This document shows, in pieces, positions 51,135-59,666 of a DNA stretch of 64,000 bases. Both the position numbers and the translations under genes were made by a program. The number at the start of each line of letters is the position of its first letter. The first letter of the stretch is position 1. The notes beneath the pieces are model-generated. The model saw only the letters and a list, made by a program, of their open reading frames with translations, did not search any database and had not been told where the DNA came from. Location of the stretch: NCBI RefSeq assembly GCF_024979315.1, contig NZ_JANLCK010000010.1, positions 1-64,000 of the forward strand, given 5' to 3'. The stretch is from Herbiconiux oxytropis (GTDB lineage Bacteria; Actinomycetota; Actinomycetes; Actinomycetales; Microbacteriaceae).

Positions 51135-52092
51135 CGAGTTCCTCCCGGTGGGTGTCCACGAACACCTGCTCCACCTTGAGCTGCTCGGCGGCCAGCGCTT
51201 CGGCGTATCCGTCGTCGCGGGAGCACTCGAAGTCGGCGGTCGCCACGGCGATCTCCTCAGACTGCAGCGCGTCGAGTGCGGCGGGGTCGGGTTCCTCCCC
51301 GTCCGGGCCGAGCAGCTCGCCGTACCGATGGTCGAAGTCGCTGGCGGCCTCGTCCCTCCTTTCGTACTCGGCGTGCCCGGCCTCCGCCATGCAGTCCGAC
51401 CAGGCCTCCTCGGCCGCGAGAACGGCCGGAGCCGCCTCGGCCTTGTCGTACTCGCGCTCGAGGAGCATCAGCAGGGACTGGAGCTGGGGGTCGTCCGGCT
51501 CCGGTCCTGATCCGAGTTCGTGGTCGGCGGCGCCCATGCAGCCACCCTCCGACCATTCGTACTGGTGGGACTCGTCGGCGGAATCCCCGCCGGAGGCGAC
51601 CTCCGCCCCCGAGCCCTGCGGGAGGCCCCAGAGTGCCTCGTCGTACGCCGATCGCTCCTCCTCGCTGAGCGACTCCACGTACGCCTGGTTGGGATCGGCA
51701 CTCGCGCCGGGATCGGTGAACTGGAATGCGCCGCTCGAGATGCCGTAGCCGTAGGTGCGGGCGAACTCCTCGGTACCGAAGGGGATGGCGAGCTCGCCAC
51801 CCGCCGTGGAGCGGAAGTCAGGTTGGTACTCGAACCCCTCCTTCTTCATGCACGCCGCTGCGGCGTTCTGCAGGGCGACGTCTCGTGCTTCCTTCTCCTC
51901 CTCCGACTCACGTCCGTAGAAGACGGAGAAGTACGGATCGAGCGGCCCCGCATCGGCGGACGCAGACGCGGACGCACGCGTAGGCGTAGGCGCCGACGCC
52001 GGCGGGGCGCCGCCCGGGTCGGTGCAGCCGCAGAGGATCGGTACGAGGAGCAGTGGGATCGCCGCGAGCCGGCTCGCAGTCATGACGCGCAT
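51106..52092 (-). CDS. Lipoprotein of the ABC export operon, paralogue A
   Basis: A 328-aa secreted lipoprotein. The signal peptide ends in the lipobox ILCGC (Cys at about 22), followed by a Pro/Ala/Ser linker. The mature part has NAAAACMKKEGFEYQPDF, EEFARTYGYGISSGAF, GGCMGAADHEL and AAEEAWSDCMAEAGHAEYE with four conserved Cys. It is acidic and soluble on the outer face. It is paralogous to the 52096 product. I know no function for this family; the location suggests substrate sensing for the ABC system. Confidence 0.83.
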   Translation of the reverse strand: MRVMTASRLAAIPLLLVPILCGCTDPGGAPPASAPTPTRASASASADAGPLDPYFSVFYGRESEEEKEARDVALQNAAAACMKKEGFEYQPDFRSTAGGELAIPFGTEEFARTYGYGISSGAFQFTDPGASADPNQAYVESLSEEERSAYDEALWGLPQGSGAEVASGGDSADESHQYEWSEGGCMGAADHELGSGPEPDDPQLQSLLMLLEREYDKAEAAPAVLAAEEAWSDCMAEAGHAEYERRDEAASDFDHRYGELLGPDGEEPDPAALDALQSEEIAVATADFECSRDDGYAEALAAEQLKVEQVFVDTHREELDALVARLGS

Positions 52093-52095
52093 CCG

Positions 52096-53130
52096 TCACT
52101 CACCGCCGTGACGGGCCAGGAGGGCGTCGAGGGCTTCGCGGTGCTCATCGACGAAAGCCTGTTCGCGGGCCAGCTGCTCTGTCTCGATGGTGTCGGTGTA
52201 GCCCGTCGACTCTCCGCACGCGAAGTCGGCCGTGGCTGTCGCGATCTCCTCGTTCTTCAGTTCGTCGAGCGCGACCGGGTCGGGGGCCCCGTCATCGTCG
52301 GCCGAGCCCGAGCCCGAGCCCGAGCCCGAGTCCTCGGGCGACCCGGCTTCCTGCAGCTCGTTGAAGCGCTCGTTGAAGTCGTTGACCGGATCGTCCTTCT
52401 TCTCGTAGCCGGGGAAGCCGGCCGAGGCCAGGCAGTCCGACCACGCCTTCTCCGCCGCGATCACGGCGGGGATCTCGCGCGCCTCCATCCAGATCGCGCC
52501 CATCTCCTCTACGAGCGATGCGAACTCCGGATCCATCGAACCGGTGTCGCCGAACTCGTGCTGAGCCGCCCCCATGCAGCCCGCCTGCTTCCAGTCGTAG
52601 TCGGCGGAGACATCGACCGAGGGTTCATCGGTCGAGCCGGTCGAGCCGGCGGAATCGAGCGCCTCGGGCGGGGCACCCCACAGCGCCGTGCCGTAGGCGG
52701 CCTGCTCCCCCGGGCTCAAGGAGTCGATGTAGTCCTGGTTCGGGTCCTCGTACTCCCCCGATCCGCTCATCTCGTCGAACGCGCCTGTCGAGACCCCGTA
52801 CCCGTAGGTCGTCGCGAACTCCTCGCTCCCCCACGGGATCTCCATGTCCTCCGTGCTGAACGACGCCGAACCCAGGGACGGGTCTGGCGTGTAGGAGAAG
52901 CCCTCTTCCTTCATGCACGCGGCCACCGCATCCTGGATCGCGGCGTTCTGCGCCGCCTGCTCCTCCTCCGAGCCGCTGCCGTAGAGCGCCGAGTAGTAGG
53001 GCTCGAGCGGGCTCGGCGGCGATGACGACGACGGCGCCGCCCCCGGCTCCCCCGCGCACCCCGCGAGGAGCGCGACGACGACCAACGGGATCGCGACACC
53101 CGCGACCCGCCACGATGATGCTGATGACAT
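52096..53130 (-). CDS. Lipoprotein of the ABC export operon, paralogue B
   Basis: A 344-aa lipoprotein with lipobox LLAGC (Cys at about 25). It shares with paralogue A the segments AVAACMKEEGFSYTPDP, EEFATTYGYGVSTGAF, AGCMGAAQHEFGDTG and AAEKAWSDCLASAGFPGYE, with the same four Cys. A GS-repeat linker (GSGSGSGSA) sits near residue 280. ATG 53130 fits the signal peptide. It is first gene of the operon lipoprotein B - A - HlyD - ATPase - permease. It ends 3 bp before paralogue A starts. Confidence 0.83.
   Translation of the reverse strand: MSSASSWRVAGVAIPLVVVALLAGCAGEPGAAPSSSSPPSPLEPYYSALYGSGSEEEQAAQNAAIQDAVAACMKEEGFSYTPDPSLGSASFSTEDMEIPWGSEEFATTYGYGVSTGAFDEMSGSGEYEDPNQDYIDSLSPGEQAAYGTALWGAPPEALDSAGSTGSTDEPSVDVSADYDWKQAGCMGAAQHEFGDTGSMDPEFASLVEEMGAIWMEAREIPAVIAAEKAWSDCLASAGFPGYEKKDDPVNDFNERFNELQEAGSPEDSGSGSGSGSADDDGAPDPVALDELKNEEIATATADFACGESTGYTDTIETEQLAREQAFVDEHREALDALLARHGGE
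52304..52330 (-). repeat. 6-bp tandem repeat in lipoprotein B
   Basis: GAGCCC is repeated four times and then degenerates, encoding a Gly-Ser linker. It is a simple-sequence tract, in frame. Confidence 0.75.
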
Positions 53131-53273
53131 GACTGCTTTCTGCCCGCACCCCCGAAGGTGACGATTGCTCGACTCAGGATATGTGCGGCGCCCGACATCG
53201 CCAGGCGCCCGCAACATGCTCCCGGCACTTTCCCACCGCGCTCATAAGTGGCGCTAGATTGTCTGCGACAGAC

Positions 53274-53292
53274 CGCCTCGCCGTGAGGCGGC
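53274..53292 (+). promoter_or_regulatory. Leader hairpin before the HdeD-like gene
   Basis: CCGCCTC (53274-53280) and GAGGCGG (53286-53292) form a perfect 7-bp hairpin 6 nt before the AAGGGGG ribosome site. A TAGATT (-10-like) element lies at about 53256. The hairpin is in the expected 5' leader and may modulate translation. Confidence 0.4.
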
Positions 53293-53310
53293 TCGCAAGG
53301 GGGCAACACC

Positions 53311-53913
53311 ATGACCACACCCACGATCAACCCGACGGGCTTCTGGCTCTTCGAGGGCGACATCACCGCCGCCGCCGGCCGTTGGCTCAAAGCCGGGCTG
53401 TGGATCCGCGCGATCCTCTCACTCGTGCTCGGCATCGTCGTGCTCGTGCTGTCGTTCAACAACCCGGATGCGATCGTGTTCACGATCGCCCTGTTCTTCG
53501 CGATCTACTTCTGGATCGTGGGACTCGTGCGCGTCGTCGCCGGCATCGTGAACAAGGGCGTCTCGGGCGGCATGCGTGCGCTCAACATCATCCTCGGCGT
53601 GCTGCTCATCGTCGCGGGCGTCGTCGCCATCCGCAACGAGGTCGTCGCGCTCGTCGCCCTGGCGCTCGTGATCGGCTTCTCCTGGATCCTCGAGGGCGTG
53701 CTCGCTGTGATCGAGACCGCCAAGGACTCCTCGCAGTGGTTCGGCACGATCCTCGGTGTGATCTCGGTGGTCGCCGGCATCATCGTGATCTTCCTGCCGC
53801 TCGAGTCGATCGGCATCCTGGTGCTCTTCACCGGCATCATGCTCATCGTCACGGGCATCATGGCGGCCATCACGGCGATCATGCTCGGGCGCACCAAGAA
53901 GTCCGTCGCCTAG
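53311..53913 (+). CDS. HdeD-family (DUF308) membrane protein
   Basis: A 200-aa protein with six predicted membrane helices in three DUF308 repeats. Each repeat has a LGIVVLVLSFNNPDAIVFTI-like unit (about residues 46-65); related segments are LGVLLIVAGVVAIRNEVVAL and ISVVAGIIVIFLPLESIGIL. Homologues include HdeD, an acid-stress membrane protein of E. coli; the role in actinobacteria is unknown. ATG 53311 follows AAGGGGGCAACACC. It is divergent from the lipoprotein operon. Confidence 0.9.
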   Translation: MTTPTINPTGFWLFEGDITAAAGRWLKAGLWIRAILSLVLGIVVLVLSFNNPDAIVFTIALFFAIYFWIVGLVRVVAGIVNKGVSGGMRALNIILGVLLIVAGVVAIRNEVVALVALALVIGFSWILEGVLAVIETAKDSSQWFGTILGVISVVAGIIVIFLPLESIGILVLFTGIMLIVTGIMAAITAIMLGRTKKSVA

Positions 53914-53938
53914 CGGCAGGCGAGCGACCTGCGACAGC

Positions 53939-54415
53939 TCAGAGCGACTGCGCGAGCAGCTCCGCCAGAACGGCCGGCTCCACGGAGTCGGCCGTTCCGC
54001 GGATCGCCGAGAGGCTCCACCACCGCCACTCGAGCACGTCGACCCGTTCGTCGTCGGTCCAGTTGGTGTCGACGGGGTCGAACCGGTCGACCACGAGCCG
54101 GTACCACTCCTCGTGGTAGTCGCGCTGCACTCCGGGTGCCGGCGATGCCGTGAAGTCGCGCGACCAGAACGGCGTGCCGAGCGACGACGGCGGCACCGTG
54201 AGTCCCGTCTCCTCGAAGAGCTCGCGCACGGCCGCATCGAGATGGTCCTCCCCCGGGTCGAGGTGACCGCCGGGCGTCAGCCACCGGGTGGGGTTCGACG
54301 GCACGTCGGCGCGCGTGAAGAACAGCAGCGCGTGCCCGTCGCGGTCGAGCAGCAGCACGCGCGACTTCAGGATGATGGCGCCGTCCGGCGTCGCCGCATC
54401 CGCTTCACCGCTCAC
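53939..54415 (-). CDS. NUDIX hydrolase
   Basis: A 158-aa enzyme of the NUDIX fold. The Nudix box GHLDPGEDHLDAAVRELFEE, then TGL (about residues 49-71), has all metal-binding glutamates (REL.EE). The N-terminus has SRVLLLDRDGHALLFF, and RDYHEEWYRLVVDRFD is in the second half. It hydrolyses a nucleoside-diphosphate-linked compound, identity unknown. It is adjacent to an SDR gene on the same strand, 14 bp apart. Confidence 0.92.
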   Translation of the reverse strand: MSGEADAATPDGAIILKSRVLLLDRDGHALLFFTRADVPSNPTRWLTPGGHLDPGEDHLDAAVRELFEETGLTVPPSSLGTPFWSRDFTASPAPGVQRDYHEEWYRLVVDRFDPVDTNWTDDERVDVLEWRWWSLSAIRGTADSVEPAVLAELLAQSL

Positions 54416-54429
54416 GGACCGGGCTCCGG

Positions 54430-55215
54430 CTACTCGCCGGGGACGGGCGTGAAGCCCGAGACGTCGCCGACGTAGCGGGTGTGGTTCGCCGGGATGGGGT
54501 CGACCGCGGCGGCCGCGACCTCGGCCGCGAACTCGCTCACGTTGTAGAGCCGGCCGGCCGCCTCCTTGCGGGCGCCGATCGCGCCCGGGTTGGCGCGCTC
54601 GAGGAGCGTGGCCGTGATGGTGCCCTCGATCATGTCGCCCGAGACCACGACGAAACCGATGCCAGCCTCCTCGAGACGCGGGGTCATGGCCCGCAGTGCG
54701 TCCTCACCTGCGCGCTTGGAGAGCGCGACGGGCTCGTACTCCGGCATCGTGGGCGTGGTGGCGATGAAGTGCGCCTGGTGGCTCGTGACGAACACGACAC
54801 GCGAACCAGGTGCGAGCAGCGGCAGGGCCGCGGTCAGCACGTCGACCTGGGCATCGCGGTTGAGCTTCATGGCGTAGTCCTCGGCCATACCGCTCTCCAT
54901 GCCGCCCGAGGCGTTCATGACGAGGATGTCGAGTCCGTCGAGCTCGGCCTGCACGGTGTCGAACATCGCGGCGACCGAGTCGCTGTCGGTGAGGTCGGCG
55001 CCCACGACGATCGCGTTCCCGCCGGCTTCTCGGATGGAGTTCGCGAGCTTCGCCGCCCGCGCCTCCTTGTTGCGGTAGTTGATCACGACGGAGGCGCCGG
55101 CCTCGGCGAGGTACCCGACCGTGTCGGCGCCGATGCCGCGCGAGGAGCCCGTGACCAGGGCGCGCTTGCCGCTCAGCGAACCGGCGGCGAGGGGGGTGGC
55201 TGATGAAGTGGACAC
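54430..55215 (-). CDS. Short-chain dehydrogenase/reductase
   Basis: A 261-aa SDR. It has ALVTGSSRGIGADTVGYLAE near residues 18-37. INYRNKEARAAKL (Arg rather than Asp after strand 2) suggests NADPH use. It also has DILVMNASGGMESGM in place of NNAG, RVVFVTSHQAHF with Ser, and EYEPVALSKRAGEDAL, where the usual YxxxK Tyr is not in the standard context. The GTG start at 55215 has AGGAG 6 nt upstream. It probably shares an operon with the NUDIX gene. Confidence 0.85.
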   Translation of the reverse strand: MSTSSATPLAAGSLSGKRALVTGSSRGIGADTVGYLAEAGASVVINYRNKEARAAKLANSIREAGGNAIVVGADLTDSDSVAAMFDTVQAELDGLDILVMNASGGMESGMAEDYAMKLNRDAQVDVLTAALPLLAPGSRVVFVTSHQAHFIATTPTMPEYEPVALSKRAGEDALRAMTPRLEEAGIGFVVVSGDMIEGTITATLLERANPGAIGARKEAAGRLYNVSEFAAEVAAAAVDPIPANHTRYVGDVSGFTPVPGE

Positions 55216-55337
55216 AGAGAGCTCCTCGTGGATCGGATGACCACCCGAGACTACCAAGTAGCCGTTGCTCCCTCCGGCACGGTGCCGAACCCTGCTAGCG
55301 TCGAGGCACGCCGATCGAATGCGAGAGGAGACCGACG

Positions 55338-55835
55338 ATGCTCGAATTCCTCGACTCGTACGCCTGGATCTTCTGGCTGGGGCTGATCCTGCTGTTCGTG
55401 GTGATCGAGATGCTGACGCTCGAGTTCACCTTCCTGATGATCGCCATCGGGAGCCTCGGCGGCCTCATCGCCGGAGCCTTCGGAGCGCCCTGGTACGTGC
55501 AGGTGGTGGTCGCCGCGATCCTGTCGCTGCTGCTCATCCTCACCCTGCGGCCGCCGCTGCTGAAGCTGCTGAAGCGGGGTGGAGACCCGGCGAAGAGCAA
55601 CGTCGACGCCCTCCTCGGCCTCGAGGGCCTCGTGATCGACCAGGTCACCGGATCGGCCGGCCACGTGAAGCTCTCCAACGGCGACACCTGGACCGCCAGG
55701 GTCTCGCCGCACACCGAACGCCGAGACCTGCAGCGCGGTGAGCGCGTGCTCGTCACCGCCATCGACGGAGCCACGGCACTGGTCGTGCCCGCCGCCGTCC
55801 CCCTCACCGAAACCCCGACCAAGGAGGCACCGTGA
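55338..55835 (+). CDS. NfeD-family membrane protein
   Basis: A 165-aa short NfeD. It has two or three N-terminal helices (YAWIFWLGLILLFVVIEMLT, about residues 8-27, and LIAGAFGAPWYVQVVVAAIL). A C-terminal OB-fold domain follows, with LLGLEGLVIDQVTG and LSNGDTWTARVSPH. NfeD proteins partner with SPFH proteins in membrane microdomains. This one is coupled to an SPFH gene by a GTGA overlap. ATG 55338 follows GAGAGGAG. Confidence 0.92.
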   Translation: MLEFLDSYAWIFWLGLILLFVVIEMLTLEFTFLMIAIGSLGGLIAGAFGAPWYVQVVVAAILSLLLILTLRPPLLKLLKRGGDPAKSNVDALLGLEGLVIDQVTGSAGHVKLSNGDTWTARVSPHTERRDLQRGERVLVTAIDGATALVVPAAVPLTETPTKEAP

Positions 55836-56761
55836 ACGACACCGTGGGCCAGGTCATCCTGGTGATCGTCGTGATCATCATCGTCATCTTCGTGCTGGTG
55901 GTGGTCGCCCGATCCGTGCGGATCATCCCGCAGGCACGCGCCGGCGTGGTCGAGCGGCTGGGCCGCTACCACAAGACGCTCATGCCGGGCCTGAACATCC
56001 TCGTGCCCTTCATCGACCGCCTGCGCCCGCTCATCGACATGCGCGAGCAGGTCGTCTCGTTCCCGCCGCAGCCGGTCATCACCGAGGACAACCTGGTGGT
56101 CTCGATCGACACCGTCGTCTTCTTCCAGGTCACGGATGCGCGGGCGGCGACGTACGAGATCTCCAACTACCTCGGCGCTGTCGAGCAGCTCGCCACCACG
56201 ACCCTCCGCAACGTGGTGGGTGGCCTCAACCTCGAGGAGGCTCTGACGAGCCGCGACGAGATCAACGGCCAGCTCCGGATCGTGCTCGACGAGGCCACGG
56301 GCAAGTGGGGCATCCGCGTGTCGCGGGTCGAGCTCAAGGCCATCGACCCGCCCGCGTCGATCCAGGACTCGATGGAGAAGCAGATGCGCGCCGAGCGCGA
56401 GCGCCGTGCCGTCATCCTCACCGCCGAGGGCACGAAGCAGTCGGCGATCCTCGAGGCCGAGGGGCACCGGCAGGGCGAGATCCTCCGCGCCGAGGGAGAT
56501 GCGCAGGCCCAGGTGCTGCGCGCCCAGGGCGAGGCGGAGGCCATCACGACCGTGTTCAGCGCCATCCACAAGGGTGAGCCCGACAGCATGCTGCTGGCCT
56601 ACCAGTACCTGCAGACGCTGCCGAAGATCGCGGAGGGTTCGGCGAACAAGCTCTGGGTCATCCCGAGCGAGCTCACCGAGGCGCTGAAGGGCATCGGACA
56701 GGCGTTCGGCGATCGGGGCACCCCGAAGGCGGGCGAGAGTGGCACGACGCCGCAGGGCTGA
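55832..56761 (+). CDS. SPFH/band-7 protein (stomatin/QmcA-like)
   Basis: A 309-aa protein with an N-terminal membrane helix (VILVIVVIIIVIFVLVVVAR, about residues 7-26). The SPFH domain follows (GVVERLGRYHKTLMPGLNIL, then IDMREQVVSFPPQPVITEDN), and a C-terminal coiled coil rich in EAEGHRQGEILRAEGDAQAQ. It forms membrane-bound oligomers with NfeD and is associated with protease control and membrane organisation. The GTG start overlaps the nfeD stop, with AAGGAGG as ribosome site. Confidence 0.93.
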   Translation: MNDTVGQVILVIVVIIIVIFVLVVVARSVRIIPQARAGVVERLGRYHKTLMPGLNILVPFIDRLRPLIDMREQVVSFPPQPVITEDNLVVSIDTVVFFQVTDARAATYEISNYLGAVEQLATTTLRNVVGGLNLEEALTSRDEINGQLRIVLDEATGKWGIRVSRVELKAIDPPASIQDSMEKQMRAERERRAVILTAEGTKQSAILEAEGHRQGEILRAEGDAQAQVLRAQGEAEAITTVFSAIHKGEPDSMLLAYQYLQTLPKIAEGSANKLWVIPSELTEALKGIGQAFGDRGTPKAGESGTTPQG

Positions 56762-57572
56762 CCCGGGCGAGTCGGCGGGGAGGGCCGGCGGCGGCTGGTT
56801 CGCTCCGGCGACTCCGCGCATCCTCGCCCATCGGGGACTGGCGCTCGAGGTGCCGGAGAACACGATCGCGGCGTTCGAGAAGGCCATCTCCGCGGGTGCC
56901 GCCTACATCGAGACCGATGTCAACGCCACGGCCGACGGCATCGCCGTGGCGGTGCACGATCCCACTCTCGACCGGGTGGCCGGCCGATCCGACCGCATCG
57001 CCGACCTCACGCTCGCCGAGCTCCGCGAGGTCGACCTGGGCGGGGGCGGGCGGTTCGCGACCCTCGCCGAGGTGCTCTCGGCGCATCCGGAGACCCGATT
57101 CAACATCGACATCAAGGCGGAGGATGCGGCCGCGCCGGCCGCGGCGGCCATCCTCGCCGCGGGAGCGCTCGATCGGGTGCTCATCACGTCGTTCTCGACG
57201 AAGCGGCGCCGGGCAACCGTCGACCTGCTCGAGCAACGACCGCTGGGCAGCCGGATCTCCGAGAAGCAGGTCGCAGCGTCCGCCTCGGCCCGGGAGTTCG
57301 TGCCGGCCCTCCTCGCGGCGAAGATCGGGCTCGTGCCCCTCGCCCGGCTCCTGCTGCGGCACGTCGACGCGGTGCAGATCCCGCAGCGGATCTGGCGCAT
57401 CCGCACCACCACTCCCCGCACCGTGCGGAGGCTGCACGCGGCGGGCGTCGAGGTGCACGTCTGGACGATCAACGACCCGGACGAGGCCCGTCACCTGCTC
57501 GAGAACGGCGCCGACGGCATCGTCACCGACCGCGTCGACCTGATGCTCGAGCTCGTGCGCACACCCCCCTGA
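56739..57572 (+). CDS. Glycerophosphodiester phosphodiesterase
   Basis: A 277-aa GDPD TIM-barrel enzyme. It has ILAHRGLALEVPENTIAAFE (about residues 28-47), EtD-type metal site ETDVNATADGIAVAVHDPTL (about 60-79), RFNIDIKAEDA and VHVWTINDPDEARHLLENGA near the C-terminus. It hydrolyses glycerophosphodiesters to glycerol-3-phosphate and an alcohol. The GTG at 56739 overlaps the SPFH gene by 23 bp; a later start is possible. No signal peptide, so cytoplasmic. Confidence 0.92.
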   Translation: MARRRRADPGESAGRAGGGWFAPATPRILAHRGLALEVPENTIAAFEKAISAGAAYIETDVNATADGIAVAVHDPTLDRVAGRSDRIADLTLAELREVDLGGGGRFATLAEVLSAHPETRFNIDIKAEDAAAPAAAAILAAGALDRVLITSFSTKRRRATVDLLEQRPLGSRISEKQVAASASAREFVPALLAAKIGLVPLARLLLRHVDAVQIPQRIWRIRTTTPRTVRRLHAAGVEVHVWTINDPDEARHLLENGADGIVTDRVDLMLELVRTPP

Positions 57573-57647
57573 TTGGGGCTGGCGCCGATCGCTGGGAGAC
57601 TACTGGCAATAGCACGGATCGGAAAGGAATGCACCCACCGGACGGTT

Positions 57648-57653
57648 TATAAC
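57648..57653 (+). promoter_or_regulatory. Probable -10 box of rbpA
   Basis: TATAAC at 57648-57653 lies 31 bp before the rbpA start codon. GGAAT at 57626-57630, 17 bp upstream, may serve as -35. The GGAAT/GTT spacing does not fit an ECF (SigR/SigE) promoter, so a housekeeping-type promoter is more likely. Confidence 0.5.
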
Positions 57654-57683
57654 GTTGGAAGCAACGCGAGAGGAGACCACACA

Positions 57684-58049
57684 ATGGCAGATCGCAGTTT
57701 GCGCGGAATGCGTCTGGGCGCACAAAGCCTTCAGAGCGAGGAGGGCGTCGTTTTTTCGCCCCGAACCACGTACACGTACCGATGCGCGACTTGTGGCCGT
57801 GACACCGAGATGGTGTTCTCGGCCGAGGCCGAAGCCCCCGAGATCTGGGAATGCAAGTTCTGCAGTCGGGAGGCGACGTTGATGGTGGGTTCGGAGCCCA
57901 TGACCGTCGACCGTGCCGACGCGAAGACACCGCGCAGCCACTGGGACATGCTGCTCGAACGGCGCACGCGCGCCGAGCTCGAGGAGCTGCTCGAGGAGCG
58001 CCTGACCTACCTGCGCGCCCGTCGCGGCACACAGAAGATCGGCGCCTGA
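57684..58049 (+). CDS. rbpA: RNA polymerase-binding protein RbpA
   Basis: A 121-aa transcription factor that binds RNA polymerase and sigma to stabilise open complexes. It has RSLRGMRLGAQSLQSEEGVV at the N-terminus, TYRCATCGRDTEMVF and IWECKFCSREATLM (two CxxC pairs, so zinc-binding as in streptomycete RbpA), then KTPRSHWDMLLERRTRAELE (sigma-interaction region). ATG 57684 follows GAGAGGAG. It is monocistronic with its own promoter. Confidence 0.97.
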   Translation: MADRSLRGMRLGAQSLQSEEGVVFSPRTTYTYRCATCGRDTEMVFSAEAEAPEIWECKFCSREATLMVGSEPMTVDRADAKTPRSHWDMLLERRTRAELEELLEERLTYLRARRGTQKIGA

Positions 58050-58067
58050 GCACCGGTCCACGGCGCG

Positions 58068-59666
58068 TCAGGAGCGCCGTTCCGCCTTCGGGCGGGGCGG
58101 CGCTCTCGTCGTGAGGGCCACCGCGAGGCCGATCAGCCCGAAGCCCGCGACCAGCCACTCGATCTGGAAGCCCGCGATCGCCGCCGGAGTCTGCAGGGTG
58201 GCCAGGGGCACATCCGCCACCATCGAGCCGGCCTCGTAGGCCGGGATCCCGACGATCCGGCTGCCGTCGGGCGCGATGATCTCGCTCGTGCCCACCGTGG
58301 AGATGTTCACCACCGACCGGCCGAACTCGACCGCCCGCAGTCGCGCGATCGCGAGCTGCTGGAGGTTCTCGTCTGTCTGCCCGAAGTCGGCGTTGTTGGT
58401 CTGCGCGAGCACGACCTGGGCGCCCTCGGCCGCCATGGCGCGCATGACGGCGTCGTCGGTGATGTCGAAGCAGATCGAGATGCCGGCGATCAGCCCGTCG
58501 ATGTCGAAGGTGAGGTCGGTGGTGCCGAAGCTGTAGTCGCGGCTCACCAGGTCGATCAGGTCCGGTGCGAACGGGCGGAAGAACTCCCGGTTGGGCATCC
58601 ACTCGGCGAACGGCACAGGGTGGCGCTTGTCGTAGAAGTCGGCGATCCCGCCGTCCTCCCAGAGCAGCGACGTGTTGAAGACCTCATCGCCCCTGGCCTG
58701 GATGGTGCCGGCCACGACCGGCACGCCTCCCAGCAGCTCGCTCACGGCATCGAGCGACTCCGCGGCGAGCGGCGACCGCGCCGGATCGAGATCCGAGGCG
58801 TTCTCGGGCCACACCACGACGTCGAGGCCCTGCTCCGACGCCAGTGGCATCGAGGCCGAGACGTGGTCGCTCAGGATGTCGCCCGGGGCGTGCACGGCGA
58901 AGAGCCCGGCATCCGAGTTGCCCTGCACGGCGGCGATGCGCGAGGTGCCCTCGGTGAGCGCGGGCCAGGCGGGGACGCCGAGGGTGGCGGCCACCGCGAT
59001 GCCGGCGGTGAAAGCGCGGGTGGAGCGGGGCAGACCGTGCTCGCGGACGAGCTGGATGAGGAAGGCGACGAGCCAGACGAGCACGAAGCTGAGGCCCGCC
59101 ATGCCGACCCAGGCCACGAGGTCGGTGAACGGGCTCTGCGACTGCGACATCGCGACCCTCCCCCAGGAGAAGCCGCCGTAGGGGAAGATCGCGTTCAGCC
59201 CCTCGCGGAGGGTCCAGAGTCCGGCGACGACGAGCGGGACCACGAGCAGGCGGCCCGTGCGGCTCGGCCAGGCGCGGTCGGCTCGCCGGTACACGAGCGC
59301 GATGAGCAGGGCGCCGAGGGCGAAGTACACGGCCTCGAAGCCCGTCAGCCCGATCCAGGGCAGGGGGCCGAGGTAGAGGGTGAGCCAGATGATGTGGGTG
59401 CCCCAGAAGGTCGAGCCGGCCACGAAGCCCACGAGCAGGGCGCTCCCGGCGCGCCGACCGATCAGCGCGACGAGCACGATGCCGGTGCCGAGCAGGGTGA
59501 GCGGCCACCAGCCCTTGTCGGGGAACCCGGCGTCGAAGGCGAGGCCGGCCCCGACGGCAGCGAGCACCGCGAGCCAGAGCGGGAGCAGCGGGCGCACGAA
59601 GGCGCCGGCGGCCCGAGGGAGCCGAGGCGCAGAAAGGGCCCGGAAGGCGGGATCGCTCACGCTCAC
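58068..59666 (-). CDS. lnt: Apolipoprotein N-acyltransferase
   Basis: A 532-aa membrane enzyme that adds the third acyl chain to lipoproteins. Eight or so N-terminal helices precede a nitrilase-fold domain. The catalytic triad is visible: Glu in VVWPENASDL (about 288), Lys in FYDKRHPVPF (about 344) and Cys in AGISICFDIT (about 395). The ATG at 59666 overlaps the helicase stop by 4 bp. It is the last gene of the pafC-tat-helY operon. No Ppm1/DPM domain is fused. Confidence 0.94.
   Translation of the reverse strand: MSVSDPAFRALSAPRLPRAAGAFVRPLLPLWLAVLAAVGAGLAFDAGFPDKGWWPLTLLGTGIVLVALIGRRAGSALLVGFVAGSTFWGTHIIWLTLYLGPLPWIGLTGFEAVYFALGALLIALVYRRADRAWPSRTGRLLVVPLVVAGLWTLREGLNAIFPYGGFSWGRVAMSQSQSPFTDLVAWVGMAGLSFVLVWLVAFLIQLVREHGLPRSTRAFTAGIAVAATLGVPAWPALTEGTSRIAAVQGNSDAGLFAVHAPGDILSDHVSASMPLASEQGLDVVVWPENASDLDPARSPLAAESLDAVSELLGGVPVVAGTIQARGDEVFNTSLLWEDGGIADFYDKRHPVPFAEWMPNREFFRPFAPDLIDLVSRDYSFGTTDLTFDIDGLIAGISICFDITDDAVMRAMAAEGAQVVLAQTNNADFGQTDENLQQLAIARLRAVEFGRSVVNISTVGTSEIIAPDGSRIVGIPAYEAGSMVADVPLATLQTPAAIAGFQIEWLVAGFGLIGLAVALTTRAPPRPKAERRS

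Noticed and set aside
57626-57656. GGAAT and GTT before rbpA considered as an ECF sigma (SigR/SigE) promoter
   Set aside because: The spacing is 23 bp, too long for that class. TATAAC at a housekeeping -10 position explains the region better.
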